This document shows, in pieces, positions 12,401-24,642 of a stretch of 64,000 nucleotides of DNA; position 1 is the stretch's first letter; the number at the start of each line of letters is the position of its first letter. The position numbers were made by a program, and so were the translations under genes. The stretch lies in contig OX393549.1 of the NCBI GenBank assembly GCA_947650365.1, positions 98,799,516-98,863,515 on the forward strand, in the 5' to 3' direction. The notes beneath the pieces were generated by a model, which was given only the letters and a program-made list of their open reading frames with translations, was not told the origin of the DNA and ran no database searches. The stretch comes from Chamaelirium japonicum. Lineage: Eukaryota; Streptophyta; Magnoliopsida; Liliales; Melanthiaceae.

Positions 12401-15400
12401 AGTTCATCAGGGCGTTGCCCGGGTTTCTTACTAGTGTCATCTATAATGGATGCCTTCAATCCTACAGCATACCTTGTGCCTAGGACATATTCTGGTTTAT
12501 GAGTACTAGTCCTCATGACCAATTCATCAATGTAACGTGTGCATGAAGTCCAAGAATAATTTTTGGGTATGAAGCTAGATTTCATTGAATGCTTTTCTTC
12601 TCCTTCCAGATAATGATTGGACCTCTACTTGTATTAGTTCTTACTTATAATTGCTTAAACTATTAAATTTGTGCATTCCATCAACTTAGCGGATGCATAC
12701 TGAATTTTTCAGAATTAGGTGAGTTGATACTTGATACCAACTAAAAAAACTCTTTAGCCTAGCAATCAAATCTAGGAAAAAGCATCAGGATCCATCTTAT
12801 AATAATAATTTGGCACATCAATTTTAATCACCATAATTCCATCATCAATTACTATAGTTTGATTTAGGTTGGGACTATGCTATCAAAGTCGGAACTAGTC
12901 CCCGACTAGTCCCCGACTAGTCGCTGGGCGGCATTTTGCCGACCGATTTATTTTGATTTTTTCATTGCTGGGCGGTAGCCCGACTAGTCCCCGACTAGAC
13001 CCGACTAGCCCGACTAGTCCCCGACTAACGACTGCCGACTAGTCCCCAGGCAGCATTTTGCAAGCAAAATTTTTTTTGAAAGGAGTCTTTGCAAGCAATT
13101 TTGTTTGGATTTTTTTACATTGGCTCAAAGTCTTGAGTAGCAAGACTCACAACTATGGCTCTTCCCTGTAATCATCTGTTGAGCACCTGAGAATCTCCGA
13201 TAAAAACATAGACAAATAATTAGTTTATTTGTTGATATTCATATAACCCTATAATCAAAATTGGGGTTGTTCACTGATTAAACATCATCAAACAAACATT
13301 GTGATGAATTCTTAGTTCTGAGTCTTTTGGCATGGGCATGAAGCCAATACAACTGTGTTCTGTTAGACTGTTACTTATGTATTTATACCCATGTTGTGAA
13401 GTGTGAAGGTATGTATTGTTATTAACCGACTAATATCATATACTTATTGACATTTATACTAGTTCATATATCATATATGTTTAGGGAGGGGGGGGAGGGG
13501 TTAGAATAAGTTTTGGCCGACTAGTCCCGAATTAGTCCCGACTAGTCCTAGTCGGCCCTAGGCCGACTAGGGCCGACTACCGACTTTGACTGCATAGGGT
13601 TGGGAGTAAACAAATACCAAAAACATAGTAATTTATGGAGTAAACACAAAGCATCAGCAAAAGAATCACACTACGAAACCAATTTGGACAGAAAAGGTAA
13701 GGAGTAATTTGGGTACCCATGACTATTAATAGGAGTAGGAACAATATACTAAAGGTTTGGAGTAGAAAGAAAAAGCCTAAAGATGGTTAATGCAACATAG
13801 TGTTGAGGTTATAGTTGTCACCACATTATGAGGACACATGTTGGCTCTGCAAGTGAACAAAAATCAATCCCGGCTTAATCTGATTCATAATTAGGCACAC
13901 TTGGATCCGAATCTAATGCCCATAAATCAAGAAATTTTGTGATGCAGATCAAGCATCAGAGAAGGAAAAAGCGAGAAGGAAAGATGCATACTTGTCCATG
14001 GGATGCGATAGTCCACCATGCTGGAAGAAACAAGGCAGTCGGCCATCAAAGAGCTCAACTTGGAGGCCAGACGGTGGTACTAAAAATTGCCAGCGAGGAA
14101 GTGATAACACTAACCAACGAGGAGTGATAACACTTATCAGCAAGGAATTACTAATACTCAATGTGAGGAAGATAGTTAAAGTTGGTAGGATTATATGGCT
14201 TCTGGGGACATTTGATCAAGATAAATTTGAGTTCCTCCCTTGTTTGATGCATTCTCTTGTTGTGATTGCATTGGTGAGATGCCTCGGATACATGGAGTGA
14301 TGAATTGGAAATATTAAGGTGAGAAACCTTAGTGCCCGCTAGAAGTGAGACTCTTCTAATACTAATGTTTGCCTTTTCTTATGTATTTGATGTTTTTCTC
14401 ATAATTCTACATCTTAGCTTTCAAATAAGCACCTAACTCTTGTTTCTAGAATGTAGATCCACCAACAAACCCTGTGTAAGCCTTCAAAGCCCAGAATTCC
14501 TGCTACAAACATTCAATTCCACCAAGTATATTGAATTTCTCCATGAATCCTTGTCAGATTTGAATAGCCTTATATATATTCATCCCCCTTAAAAAATATG
14601 CTTCGCTTGATCAAACTTTATTATCATCTTTGACCATTTTGGTTGTGTATCTCAAATTGGATCTTATTATCCCAATTCCGAAATTGACCCAATCTCACCT
14701 GATTTCTACTTCCTCTGGAGTCATTTCCTCTCTTGCACCAACTTGATATCAGATTGCAAGATTTGGAATCACCATGATGACCCAAAGTAGCAGAAATTTC
14801 CGTAAACATGATATAGAAAGACAGAAATGGGATCTTGACTAGATCCGTACAAGTTGAGCCGCTCGATGATCAAATCTCTTCTTTAGCGATTCATAGCGAC
14901 TTTGGAACTCCCTCACATGCAGACCAACATCCTTGATAACTCAATTAGGAAGAAGGTGAGCAAATTACTAATGTTAACTTGCAGAAACTTGATACAGAGA
15001 ACTAGACCAATGATGGGGCTTCTCTGAAGCCTCATAAACAAATATAGCACAGCAACGACCAATGAGTCAATACACATGTACCCATGATATAGGTCAGTGA
15101 GAATTCATCTACGACAATGCCCAGCAAAACGACAAGTACGATCGAAGCAAGGAGCATGATGGGCACAAACACATAATGAGTAAGGTCGAGATTAAAGGTC
15201 TTGGTTGTATAGGAAAGCTTGATCTTAGTACTTTTCTGGATTGTTTGACGAAGATTGAGGACCACATCCACTGGTATAGCATGATCGATGAGAGGTAAGT
15301 CAGATTTGCAAAGAAGTTGAAGGATCAAGCATGCATCCAGTAGCAAAACAACGAAGGGCTTTTGGCAAGTTCAGGTAAGCATCTTATCCAAAGCTTGGGT

Positions 15401-16083
15401 GCGACGAAGTTACACATGAAAAGACATCTTCGTCATAATTAGAGGGAGATCTTTTCGATCATCTTCTAATCTTATGTACATGCTTAAATGATGCTTCGAA
15501 CCCTCGACTTGGGGTAAAAAACCTAAAGCTTCATGAAAAAGCAGAGTATCGGAGTATAACCATGTGGCTTTCTTGTAATCTTAGTATGCCTTTGTGTTAC
15601 CAAACAAATGTGCAAAGACCCAAGAAACCAGGTCAGCATCTAAGACGTTGATCCCTCTCTTAGACTAGTTCTACAAAATCCCATCTTTCTTCCTAGCAAA
15701 GAAGGAGAATCCAGCAAGTGACAACTTGAGACTTTAGAAAAAGAAAGCAGTGAGAAATGGTCATCAGTGCAGCAGAATCCAGCAATTTCTATGTGTTCTA
15801 GCAAAGAAAGCAGCAGAAAAGTTGAAGCTTTTAGAAAGTGATAACAACCAAGAGGCAATGGAAGATGAAATTTCAACATACCATTATTGCCGTGATTAGT
15901 GCCGGGGCTGGTAATCGAGCTATCAACCTTAGGTCTCGAGAAGCAGCTCCCCAAGCACTGAAGCTTGACCCAGCACCCGGTTATCCCCGCAGCCCTATCC
16001 TTCTTCTTCTTCCTCTTCTTCCCATTCGATCTCCTGACGATCTTCAATGCCTCCACCTGATCCGAATCAGGCCCCAACCCCAT
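9453..16083 (-). CDS. PBL34/35/36-like receptor-like cytoplasmic kinase (RLCK-VII), 5' half
   Basis: Three exons are visible: 16083-15882 (ATG at 16083), 10040-9700 and 9588-9453, with GT-AG boundaries (donors GTATGT) and compatible phases, giving about 226 open residues. Exon 1 encodes MGLG, a basic stretch and [14 protein letters not shown]. Exon 2 gives ESKSTNDG, then [20 protein letters not shown], the P-loop [24 protein letters not shown] and the ATP-binding lysine in VAVKTL. Exon 3 covers [13 protein letters not shown] to RGSLENHLF. This order matches Arabidopsis PBL34-36 and their rice relatives (from memory). These soluble kinases are usually lipid-anchored at the plasma membrane and act below immune receptors. 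The catalytic loop, DFG and C-lobe (family length about 480 residues) are not in the window. The next exon must lie beyond the left edge, behind an intron of more than 9.4 kb, or be lost. Intron 1 is 5.8 kb. Confidence 0.88.
10041..12874. other. Kinase intron 1, 3' part; no gene seen
   Basis: Lies between kinase exons 1 and 2. Only short frames (under about 110 residues) without recognisable domains are present. Confidence 0.6.
12875..13597. mobile_element. Non-autonomous hAT-type element (723 bp) in kinase intron 1
   Basis: Perfect 8-bp target duplication GGTTGGGA (12867-12874 and 13598-13605). Terminal inverted repeats are CTATGCTATCAAAGTCGG on the left and CCGACTTTGACTGCATAG on the right. 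Sub-terminal regions are built from repeated CCCGACTAGTCC words, pointing inward from both ends. No transposase frame. The 8-bp duplication indicates mobilisation by a hAT transposase. Confidence 0.88.
13606..15881. other. Kinase intron 1, 5' part; decayed repeat
   Basis: No intact gene. The region 14600-15560 contains word patterns like those beside plant retroelement primer-binding sites (GATATCAGATTGCAAG near 14750), but no LTR pair or domain could be defined. Confidence 0.4.
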
Positions 16084-16440
16084 CTTCTCGTAACCCTAAA
16101 AATTCAGAATTCCAGTACGCTAATCACCTCAGGAGACTCGATCTACCATTGAAACCGCATGATGTCGGGATCGTGAAGCAGCTCGTGAACTCACGATTCC
16201 AACTCGAGATGTCCGAAACCCTAGACAGCGAGAACCAGAAGGAGGATTGAGCGCTGCCCGAAGAGCTGCCCGAAGAGGGTGCGAAGGGTGCTGGCACGAG
16301 AAAAGCAGGGGGCTCGCAGCTACGCGGGCCCACGCTCTTGAGCAATTGAAAGGGCGGCGGCGGTAGAAATGCTGAGGTGGGTGGATTTTGTAGTGGAAGT
16401 TAGAGAGAGAGAGATAGAGGAGGGACCCTAGTCTAGTGTG
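16084..16440 (-). promoter_or_regulatory. Probable 5' leader/promoter of the PBL-like kinase
   Basis: This lies directly upstream of the kinase ATG. On the gene strand it begins with a pyrimidine-rich CTCTCTCTCTCT stretch (16400-16415), a common feature of plant 5' leaders. No TATA box was assigned with confidence. Short frames on both strands (for example 16047-16250) look incidental. Confidence 0.45.
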
Positions 16441-16733
16441 GAAAATTCGGGCAGGGCGGGCAGGCTGTGGGAATTTGGCAAAGACCGTTGCACTACCCAG
16501 AAGCGCACTTTCCGAGTATCAATCTCTGTCCTACGGTCCTACCCCTTCCCCCCAAAAAAATTGAGTAAACTATTCCCCCCCTTCCCCCCCCCCTCCCCAC
16601 GCTCTAAGTTTATGGCAAAAACACTTAACCCCTCCTTTACTTTATTATGTTCAAATCGCTCCCTAAAGTTTGAAATGTTGGCTGAATACCTCTTTTGTCT
16701 AGTACTTAACTTCCACATTTGGTAATTTTTATC

Positions 16734-17479
16734 TAGGGGTGTAAACGGGTATTCAAAAATCAGAATCCGATCCGTATCCGAATCCGAATTTTGCGGATTC
16801 GGATAGCATTTTTTAATATCTAACAAAAACGGATATGGATAATATTTTTTAATATCCGACAAAAATGGATGCGGATATGGATATTAAAGTATTAGACACG
16901 AATAATTTGTATTCGAGATCGACTATAGACATAAATGGATATCCACATATCCGTATCCGTAATATATAATATGATATATATGCGTGTATTATGATCCAAG
17001 AGTAGATCTCAATGTCTGTCTACGTTGCACAGTTGCACTTTGGTGGATGCGACCCAAAACATCGGGCACGACTCGCTCTAACACATGATGTAATCCACGT
17101 CAAGACAAACTTTATGTCCTACCAAACCAAATTGGAATATAATATCCCTAGGATTTCTTGAAATGGTTACTGGAACCCCCCCTAGATACCTATTCGAAGT
17201 TTGTGAGAAAAACCTCGATGCTATAAGCTCCGATATCGACCAATTATAGTAAAATATGCTCATATATTATATAATGAATATAGACGCAATAGTCATATAT
17301 TATATAATAAATACGGATATGAATAATATCCGAATCCGGGTACTTCGGGAGGATACAGATTCGAATATTTGCATTTACTATCTAGTCGGATAATAAGGAT
17401 TCGGATAGTGAATTTCTAAACGAATACAAATAACGGATAGTATGGTATCCGCTTCATATTTGATCTGTATACACCCCTA
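16734..17479. mobile_element. Non-autonomous hAT-type element (746 bp)
   Basis: Perfect 8-bp target duplication TTTTTATC (16726-16733 and 17480-17487). Termini TAGGGGTGTAAACGG and ...GTATACACCCCTA form the inverted repeat. The interior near both ends consists of repeated GGATATCCGAATCC-type words, while the middle (about 16960-17290) is unrelated AT-rich sequence. No transposase frame. Confidence 0.88.
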
Positions 17480-17853
17480 TTTTTATCTCCTCGAAACTAA
17501 ATTGAAGGGGTAAAATGCAGCTTTATAGGGGGATTTAAGTATTTTTGAGGGGAGAAAAGTATAATTTTCCCAAAATTATAAAAAAATCTTTGTCCTACCA
17601 TCCCACTAGTGTGAAATCCGAATTCTACTATGCTCCATACACGAAAAGGGCTTGTGGCACAAGGATATTTTCATGATGAGCATGCAAGACTCATCGTTGT
17701 TGCCGCTCTCTCATCACAGGGCATGGTCGTTACCTATCTCTTATCGGTCCTCCTTGTTGCCTGAGAGAACTCGCGAAATCAGGACAATGCCCAAAAATAT
17801 CGAGAAGGATGATGGAAAAAGAAGGAAGACTTAGCCTTAAATCCTTTTAGTAA

Positions 17854-18456
17854 ATGCTATATTAGCTAAAAGTCTGCAATTTTTCAATTTCATCAAGTCC
17901 CTCTTGAAAAAGTCCCACGCCCTTCTTTTATCCCTTCAAATGACAAAAATGTCCCACCAATTCGTCGTTGGTAAGAGTATCCATTCATCTCATGCAGAGC
18001 ATCAATTCGTCTCCTGCAAGAGCACCAATTCACCGGTTGACACTGTGCATGTAGTAGTTGCTAAATTGATTTTGTTGTAGTTGCTATATGTGAAATAATT
18101 GTATCGATCAAAACTATCAATTTGACTAATTGGTACTCTTACCAAACCGAATTGATATTGTTGCTATAGTGAAATCACTGTAGCAGTTATAGTGAAAACA
18201 CCGTAACGACTGCAGTGAAATCAATATAGCAACAATATCAATTTGGCTAATTGATACTCTAGCTGGAGACGAATTGATACTCTTGCCGGAGACAAATTGA
18301 TGCTCTTGCTGGGGGGTAATGGAGGGGCAATTTTGTCATTTAAAGGGTTGAAAAAGTCAATATATACGATTGGGGATTTGTTGTACAGACGTGTCTTTGG
18401 GATAGACTTTACACTAGACCCAAATGTTGTATGTCCTTTGGCTAATATACCATCTT
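17854..18456. mobile_element. Possible TIR element, class uncertain
   Basis: The left part TATATTAGCTAAAAGTCTGC and the reverse complement of the right part (TATATTAGCCAAAGGACATA) are similar. The interior has repeated short words around AATTGATACTCTTGC. No clear target duplication, so this is tentative. Confidence 0.35.
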
Positions 18457-18631
18457 TTAAAGGGACCTAACACATATTATTCCGAAAGGAAGACCAAAAA
18501 GCCCGATCAGGTGGGCCTCGAAACACTAAGTAGGGGAGCACTGGTATTTGAACATACAAAGGGACATAGCAAATTTCTATAAACACTAGTGGACACTAGT
18601 GACAATCCTCATTCTAATAGTGAGGCTTCGA

Positions 18632-18788
18632 GGATTGCTATACAAGATGCGCAACCGATGTATTATCCTCACCTTATCTTTGATCCTGGCTGACCGGTTC
18701 GTAGGTTTTTGGTTTTTTTGGTGGTTCCTGCTTTTGTATTTTCCTTTAGTTATTAGTTTGTAGTTAGATGTTTGCTTACCAAAAAAAA
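18632..18788 (+). mobile_element. Short retroposed sequence (SINE-like or LINE 3' stub)
   Basis: The 157-bp insert ends in an A tract and is flanked by a perfect 16-bp direct repeat AATAGTGAGGCTTCGA (18616-18631 and 18789-18804), the signature of target-primed reverse transcription. A GGTTCG motif inside could be a degenerate pol III B box, but no A box was convincing. A truncated LINE 3' end is equally possible. Confidence 0.7.
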
Positions 18789-18804
18789 AATAGTGAGGCT
18801 TCGA

Positions 18805-21800
18805 ATGGTCCAAGAGAGCATATGACTTTCACTGTTATTCCCTATCGGCTATACTCCCACTAAATCACCAACGGACCTCGGGTGGATGGTGGTTACTCCA
18901 TGTCGGCTGCAACGTCGGGGGAGTGGACGACACGTGATGGGTACGAATGGAGTTCAGGGTGGTACTCTAGGGTCTGGTGCTATCTCCTAGTCGGTAGCCT
19001 TATCGAGTGGCGTGAGTCACCTGATTGTTAAGGGGACATGTGGTGGTATGCCACATGATCTAGGGGCTTGTGTAACCACTCTTCTTCTTTATCTTCTTCT
19101 CCGATTATCGTGGTGGTGGGCCGATGAAACTTGCACTTAGAGGTAGCTCCATGGGAATCTCTCATTGCGCAAACGATTAGGTGCTACCAAAAAATTCCCT
19201 CTAATGCCTTCTAGTAAGTCCTTGTGGTGGATCTCTTTGTGGGATTCATCGTCCTCCCCTTACGTGGAGAAGTTTGTCTTCTTCAGGGAATCCTCATCGT
19301 TCAAGGATTCTTCAACTCTCGTTCATCGAGGTGCAAGGAATATTGCGACAAATCTTCTTCTTTTACGTGTGTAGAGATTGTGGGTGCAATATCCAGCTAA
19401 GGCATTCACAGGTCCATAGCTCAAAAGCCAAGAGGGGCCTATAAGAGTAGCTTGGTGTCTGGCAGCCTGCAAGGGTCTTACGAGGACAATGGGGGGGGGG
19501 AGGGGGACCCAGTAGCACAAGTAGAGCCCACGAGGATAGCTTGGGGCCTAACAGACTACAGGGACCCAGGATGATAGCTTGAGGCCTAACAGACTACAGG
19601 GACCCACGAGGATAGCTTGGGGTTCAGCAGCCTGCTTACAGAAACCGCCATAGGGACCAGGTAGCACCCCAGCCTCTATAAATAATAAAATCGAAACCAA
19701 ATACAGATTCGAGATTCACTTCAGCCTTTTGTTCCTCGTGTTGGACCTTGTGTTCGACAATGGCAATTACCATTGTATCAGACTTTGGTTATTTGAATAA
19801 TAAGACATTGCATTATTCATAATTTACTCTATTATTGTTACCACTTATCCTATGAGATATATGTTAGATGACTCAAGCGTATTGATGATATATGTTAGAT
19901 GACTCAAGTGTATTGATGAGATAGATACACAAGAGATTTGAATTCATCACATACCTCAGAAGGTTCCAAGTCGGTAATCGATTATATATCCGGTTTGAAA
20001 GACTGTACACTATGGTCCTCTTGTAAGAGAGATGATTCATCTCGACCATCAGAGTAGTTGACTCCAGACCATAAGTATTGGTGTACTTCAAGTACACTGG
20101 ACGAATCGAGAGGGTACACCAAGTCTAACTTAGCTGTTGCTAAGACTATGGTGACTCTTTTACTGGTTGACTAAACCCTAAATCCCGAGATGACCTGTGA
20201 ACCCTGGATTTGGCGCCTGCCAATTTGATCTGTCAATCAGTGTAGTCCAATAAGAGACAAAAACTTTTGTAGGTTGGGTGGCTTGTACTAGATACTGGAG
20301 AATACATGCATACTTTGGAAATTCCTCACCACCCAAGGGGAGAAGAGTGTCTCCTTGAGTAACTTCCATGAAAGGATGATCATCAAATCTAGCCAAACAC
20401 TTCTATCGTAAAGATGATGATCACAAGGGATTGGAAAGTTAGAGCTCAAGTGGGTGTGCTATACCGGGAGGGATAGTCTTTGATCCTAGATAGTTTCACG
20501 GACATCGGAAGTAGGAAGGGTTAAGTACAACACAATGGAGAAGGGTTCTTGCATAATATCCAAGAGACCACGGAGTGTAGTCGTGAGCTATTAGTGGTTG
20601 TGGTCATGGCTAACTGAGTTGGTGTGCTCATGAGATGATCACATACACCTTCAGTTGGAGTCGAGGTCATGGAGAGTCCCATAGATTCTATTTCCTAACC
20701 CATTCACACAGATGAACTACCCGGTCTTAGAGTACAAATAGTGCATAGGGGGATTAGGGTTTACTTGAGTCAGGTTCATCTGACCGGATCTTCTAATGTC
20801 TATTTATTAGAGAATCCTAGTTGGATTAGGAATCCCAAGTGGCATTACTAGTAGGACCTACCAGGGTTGCTTAAGTGGGCCATGCTCCTTAAAGCATACC
20901 GAATTTGTGGGTGGTTATATCATATAGGATGCATATAGGAATGTATGTCATTGGGCTATGTGAACAAGGAGGGAGGGATCCAAACCTGACAAGGATTCCC
21001 TCCCTCTCGAGGACTAGTCATTAAATGATGGGGGCCATATGCAGTGACCGACCAAATTAATGGATAGAGGGGATGACTCCTCCCTCCATTAAGTGGCCAG
21101 TTATATGGGGTCTCCTTCTCTTCATAAAAAATTACCACCCCCTTTGGAAACCCCCATATAAGGGATTTCGGCCAAAGGAAGAAACCCTAGTCATTCACCT
21201 CTCTCCTCTTGGGTTTCGGAAACCCTAGCCGCCTCTCTCTCCTCTTTCTCTCTCCTTATTTGGATTTTGGCCACAAAGGGTCGCTCCCTTTCTCCTATTT
21301 ACTTCGGCCAAGAAGAAGATAAGGGAAAAGGAAGAAAGAGAAGAAGAATGGAGGAGAAGAAAGAAAAGAGGAAAAAGAAGGCACGAACCACGAAGTCTTC
21401 CTCACGAGAGAAGAAGGATTTGGATTTGGAATTTGGCTTCCACAAGCCATCCAAGCTCATGATGAGGATGGAAATAAGAGATTCACTCGACGGGTTGCGA
21501 GGCATACTTGCGTCACAGACAAATTCATCTTTTACCAAGATGAATTCATGCAGTTTCTTACCTCGATCATTAATAAGTCCTAAGAGGTAATCATCTAATA
21601 ATCCTTAGTCCATGGGTATGATCTATCATTCATTTTATTCCATAGTTCTTTGCCATCTACGTAATTTAGATAGCATGGCCACGATCAAAAACTTTTATAA
21701 CCTTCGATCGCATCAACTACGCGACTCCAATGCCACACCGACATCTCGCAAATTCCACAGTTGCAGAGCTTGGTTTTGGAACAAATAGGCTTTCTACAGC

Positions 21801-21844
21801 CACTCACATAGAACAGACTGCATTTAGGCCCTTGTCCTAACCTG
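18805..21844. other. Non-coding repeat-derived DNA; no gene seen
   Basis: Contains short tandem blocks: three or more copies of a ~38-bp unit around GGATAGCTTGGGGCC (about 19530-19640) and a 31-bp duplication of GATATATGTTAGATGACTCA at about 19856-19920. The stretch 19680-21600 lacks coding frames and resembles non-coding LTR-retroelement DNA, but no ends were found. The purine-rich frame at 21267-21590 is low complexity and is not called a gene. Confidence 0.4.
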
Positions 21845-23010
21845 CTTGCCCCTGTCGTCTATTCTCTATTTACCTATAAAAGCCCTCCTCGGTCTTTCGA
21901 GGAGTAGCTCTACGTAGGTTACGGCTGAAATTCGATACCAAATATATTTATACTCTCTTCAATTGTTATAGTGCTCAAATCAATTGATTGTTGGTAGGGA
22001 TCTATTGACAACAAAAGAATCTGCCAAAAAGATGATCAACATAATCCATGTAGTTCATCACAAAGATCATGTGCTTGGAGCGCAAAGATCATCCTCGCCT
22101 CATCGTTGAGGTGACCTAAAAAATTGTCCAAGAAACCTTCTGGTTAAAAGATCCGAACGCAGTTGTAAGATCATTCCCCTAGTTAGCATCTCTATGATAG
22201 GCATGTTATTAAAGTCTTAGATCGCTAGAATGTTGATAGTTTATCATACATCGACATGTGCACACGGTTGTTTTGCTTATGTTTTAAAGGAAAACACACA
22301 CAACACACCACACATGCGATTTAGGTCGCTGCCGTTGTGGCACTCTGATTTGGGGATTAATTTTCAACACCCATGTGGAAGAAACCTTCCTACCACAACC
22401 AATGCCCATGTCCTTGCACAAGCCCTATCTTCTATTCTCTATTTACCTATAAAAGCCCTCCTCGGTCGTTCGAGGAGTAGCTCTACGTAGGCTACGGCCG
22501 AACTTCGATACCAAATATATGTCTACTCTCTACTCTCTTCAATTGTTATAGTGCTCAAATCGATTGATTGTTGGTAGGAATCTATCGACGACAAAAGAAT
22601 CTGCCACAAAGATGGTCAACAGAATCCATGTAGATCATCACGAAGATCACGTGCTCGGAGCGCAAAGATCATCCTCACCTCATCGTTGAGGTGACCTAAA
22701 AAATTATCCAGGAAACCTTCCAGTTAAAAGATCCAGACGCAGTTGTAAGATCATTCCCCTAGTTAGCATCTCTATGATAGGCATGTTATTAAAGTCTTAG
22801 ATCGCAGAATGTTGATAGGGGTTATCATGCATCGACATGTGCACATGATTGTTTTGCTTAAGTTTTAAACGGAAAACATACACAACACACCATACATGCA
22901 ATTTAGGTCACTGTCATTGTGGCACTCTGATTCGGGGATTAATTTTCAACACCCATGTGGAAGAAACCTTCCTACCATAGCCAATGCCCATGTCCTTGCA
23001 CGGGGTTGTG
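21845..23010 (+). repeat. Two-copy tandem repeat, period about 573 bp, with TATA box
   Basis: Two similar units follow each other. The motif TATAAAAGCCCTCCTCGG occurs at 21875 and 22448, and the later words (GTTGGTAGG, GAATCTGCCA, CTCATCGTTGAGGTGACC) recur in the same order. TATA box, short leader and the following region resemble a retroelement LTR/leader duplicated in tandem. No LTR boundary pair or primer-binding site was identified. Confidence 0.65.
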
Positions 23011-23950
23011 TCATCCTTCCCTCGTGGCAAGGCCCCCAAGTGAGGGGCGCTGCCGCAACTCATGATTCTGATGAGGAGAAGGAGGAAAGGCTGGTCTTAA
23101 ACCTACTATGAAGAAGGTGCGTGAAATTGTTGATTCTGCAGCACATGTGAGAGTCGACCCGAGGGCTACAAGAGTGGCTGCAAATCAAGGAAGTGGAGAT
23201 TGTGTGGGTGCAGGGATCCTTCAAATCCAAGCGGTACTAGTTGCTGACCCAAGCATCGGATGACTTGTTTCAGCAAATTAGGTAGAGAAGGAAGTGACTA
23301 CAAGGGAGGAAGGGTGCATGGGCTGACGGAGTAGGTGGACCCATAGCTGAGTTTTATAAGAGTGTTGGTGGTGCTATTGACGTGTCAGCACCAGGGGGAG
23401 CAAGACCTTGGAACCAGAAAGTTCTTCTCGAGGAAAGGAAGGGAGAGAAGAAGAAGGTCTAGACTCTTCTTCGGGGCATGATGTAGCTTCACTGGTTTGC
23501 AAGAACGAGTTGGTGGCAGCTTGTGCAAACTCAGAGAAGGGGTTTTCAGATGGGAAAGAGGGGAAGGCAGTTGGTGAAGCTACACAAAAGTCAGGCGGTT
23601 TGCATAGCGGGAAAAGGACAAGGGCATGCACACGGAGGAGGAGGAGGTGGAAACAAAGAAGAAATGAATTTTACTTCTCGAGGAAAAGAACTTCATTGGG
23701 CTTCCCACATACATCATTGGAAAGTATAAAAAGTACTGGATGGACCTCAAGCAAAACCAAGGAGAGTGTTATGTTAAAGAAGGATTTATCTCCTATTTAC
23801 TTGATGAGAGAGTCATTCATTACCTTCTTCACTCAGGTGTTGGCCTAGTACTGGGGATGGGATCCTACGGAGTTTGTGCAATACCTCAAGCTCTCAAAGA
23901 CGTTCAATGTCAGTATGATTGGGAAGGGGTCAAGGGACATATCCAATAGG
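23011..23950 (+). other. Unidentified coding-like remnants
   Basis: Short frames follow one another (23408-23848, 23740-23949), one with the peptide DSDEEKEERLVLNLL near 23060-23110. I recognise no domain. A decayed LINE or retroelement ORF, or a captured host exon, are possible. Interrupted on its right by the Cassandra element. Confidence 0.3.
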
Positions 23951-24149
23951 AGATTGTGACGACCAAGATCCAATAGCCAAGAGCCAAGACTCATGAGGCT
24001 GGATGCCAAGATGGATGAGGTGAGGTGAGGTGAGGTGTACAAGGCCATGAGTTAGCTCCACATCGCCTAGAGAAAAGGAGATCCTGAGCTACTTATATAA
24101 TTTCTCCTCCCAAACATAGAAGATGTGTTTTAAAACTGTGCGTCGCCAC

Positions 24150-24235
24150 GGATTTCGTAAGAACTCCGTAGTTAATCGTGCTAGGGCGAGAATAGTGCTA
24201 GGATGGATGACCTCCCTGGGAAGTTCTCGTGCGGG
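24150..24235 (+). repeat. 5S rRNA-derived segment in left Cassandra LTR
   Basis: Words GAACTCCGTAGTTAA, GTGCTAGGGCGAGA, GCTAGGATGGATGACCTCCC and GGGAAGTTCTCGTG follow the order of plant 5S rRNA, including its internal pol III promoter part. This is the diagnostic Cassandra feature and not a working 5S gene. Confidence 0.92.
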
Positions 24236-24554
24236 CACGAGCAAAGCAGACAATATCTTGTGTGTTTGGGACAGATGTTACAAAATGGTATCAGAGCCAG
24301 TTCTCCTCGGGATGGGGGGGTCTAACCCTACATGAGGACGTGTAGCCCTAAAGGGGGTGGATTGTGACGACCAAGATCCAATAGCCAAGAGCCAAGAATC
24401 CTGAGACTGGAATGCCAAAATAGATAAGGTGAGGTGAGGTGTACAAGGCCATGAGTTGGCTCTACATCGCCTGGAAAGAAGGAAATCCTGAGCTATTTAT
24501 ATAATTTTCCCTCCCAAACATAGAAGACACGTTTTAAAACTATGCGTCGCTACG

Positions 24555-24642
24555 GATTTCATAAGAACTCCGTAGTTAAGCGTGCTTGGGCAAGAGTAGT
24601 ACTAGGATGGGTGATCTCCCTAGGAAGTTCTCGTGCGGGCAC
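24555..24642 (+). repeat. 5S rRNA-derived segment in right Cassandra LTR
   Basis: Same segment as in the left LTR but closer to canonical plant 5S (AGTTAAGCGTGCTTGGGC, GAGTAGTACTAGGATGGGTG). Confidence 0.92.

Noticed and set aside
21267-21590. Lysine/arginine-rich 107-residue protein
   Set aside because: Purine-rich low complexity, with an equally open opposite strand and no recognisable domain.
24286-24298. tRNA-Met gene
   Set aside because: Only the 13-base primer-binding match is present; there is no cloverleaf.
24150-24642. Working 5S rRNA genes
   Set aside because: The segments lie within Cassandra LTRs, are incomplete and diverged, and have no 5S spacer context.
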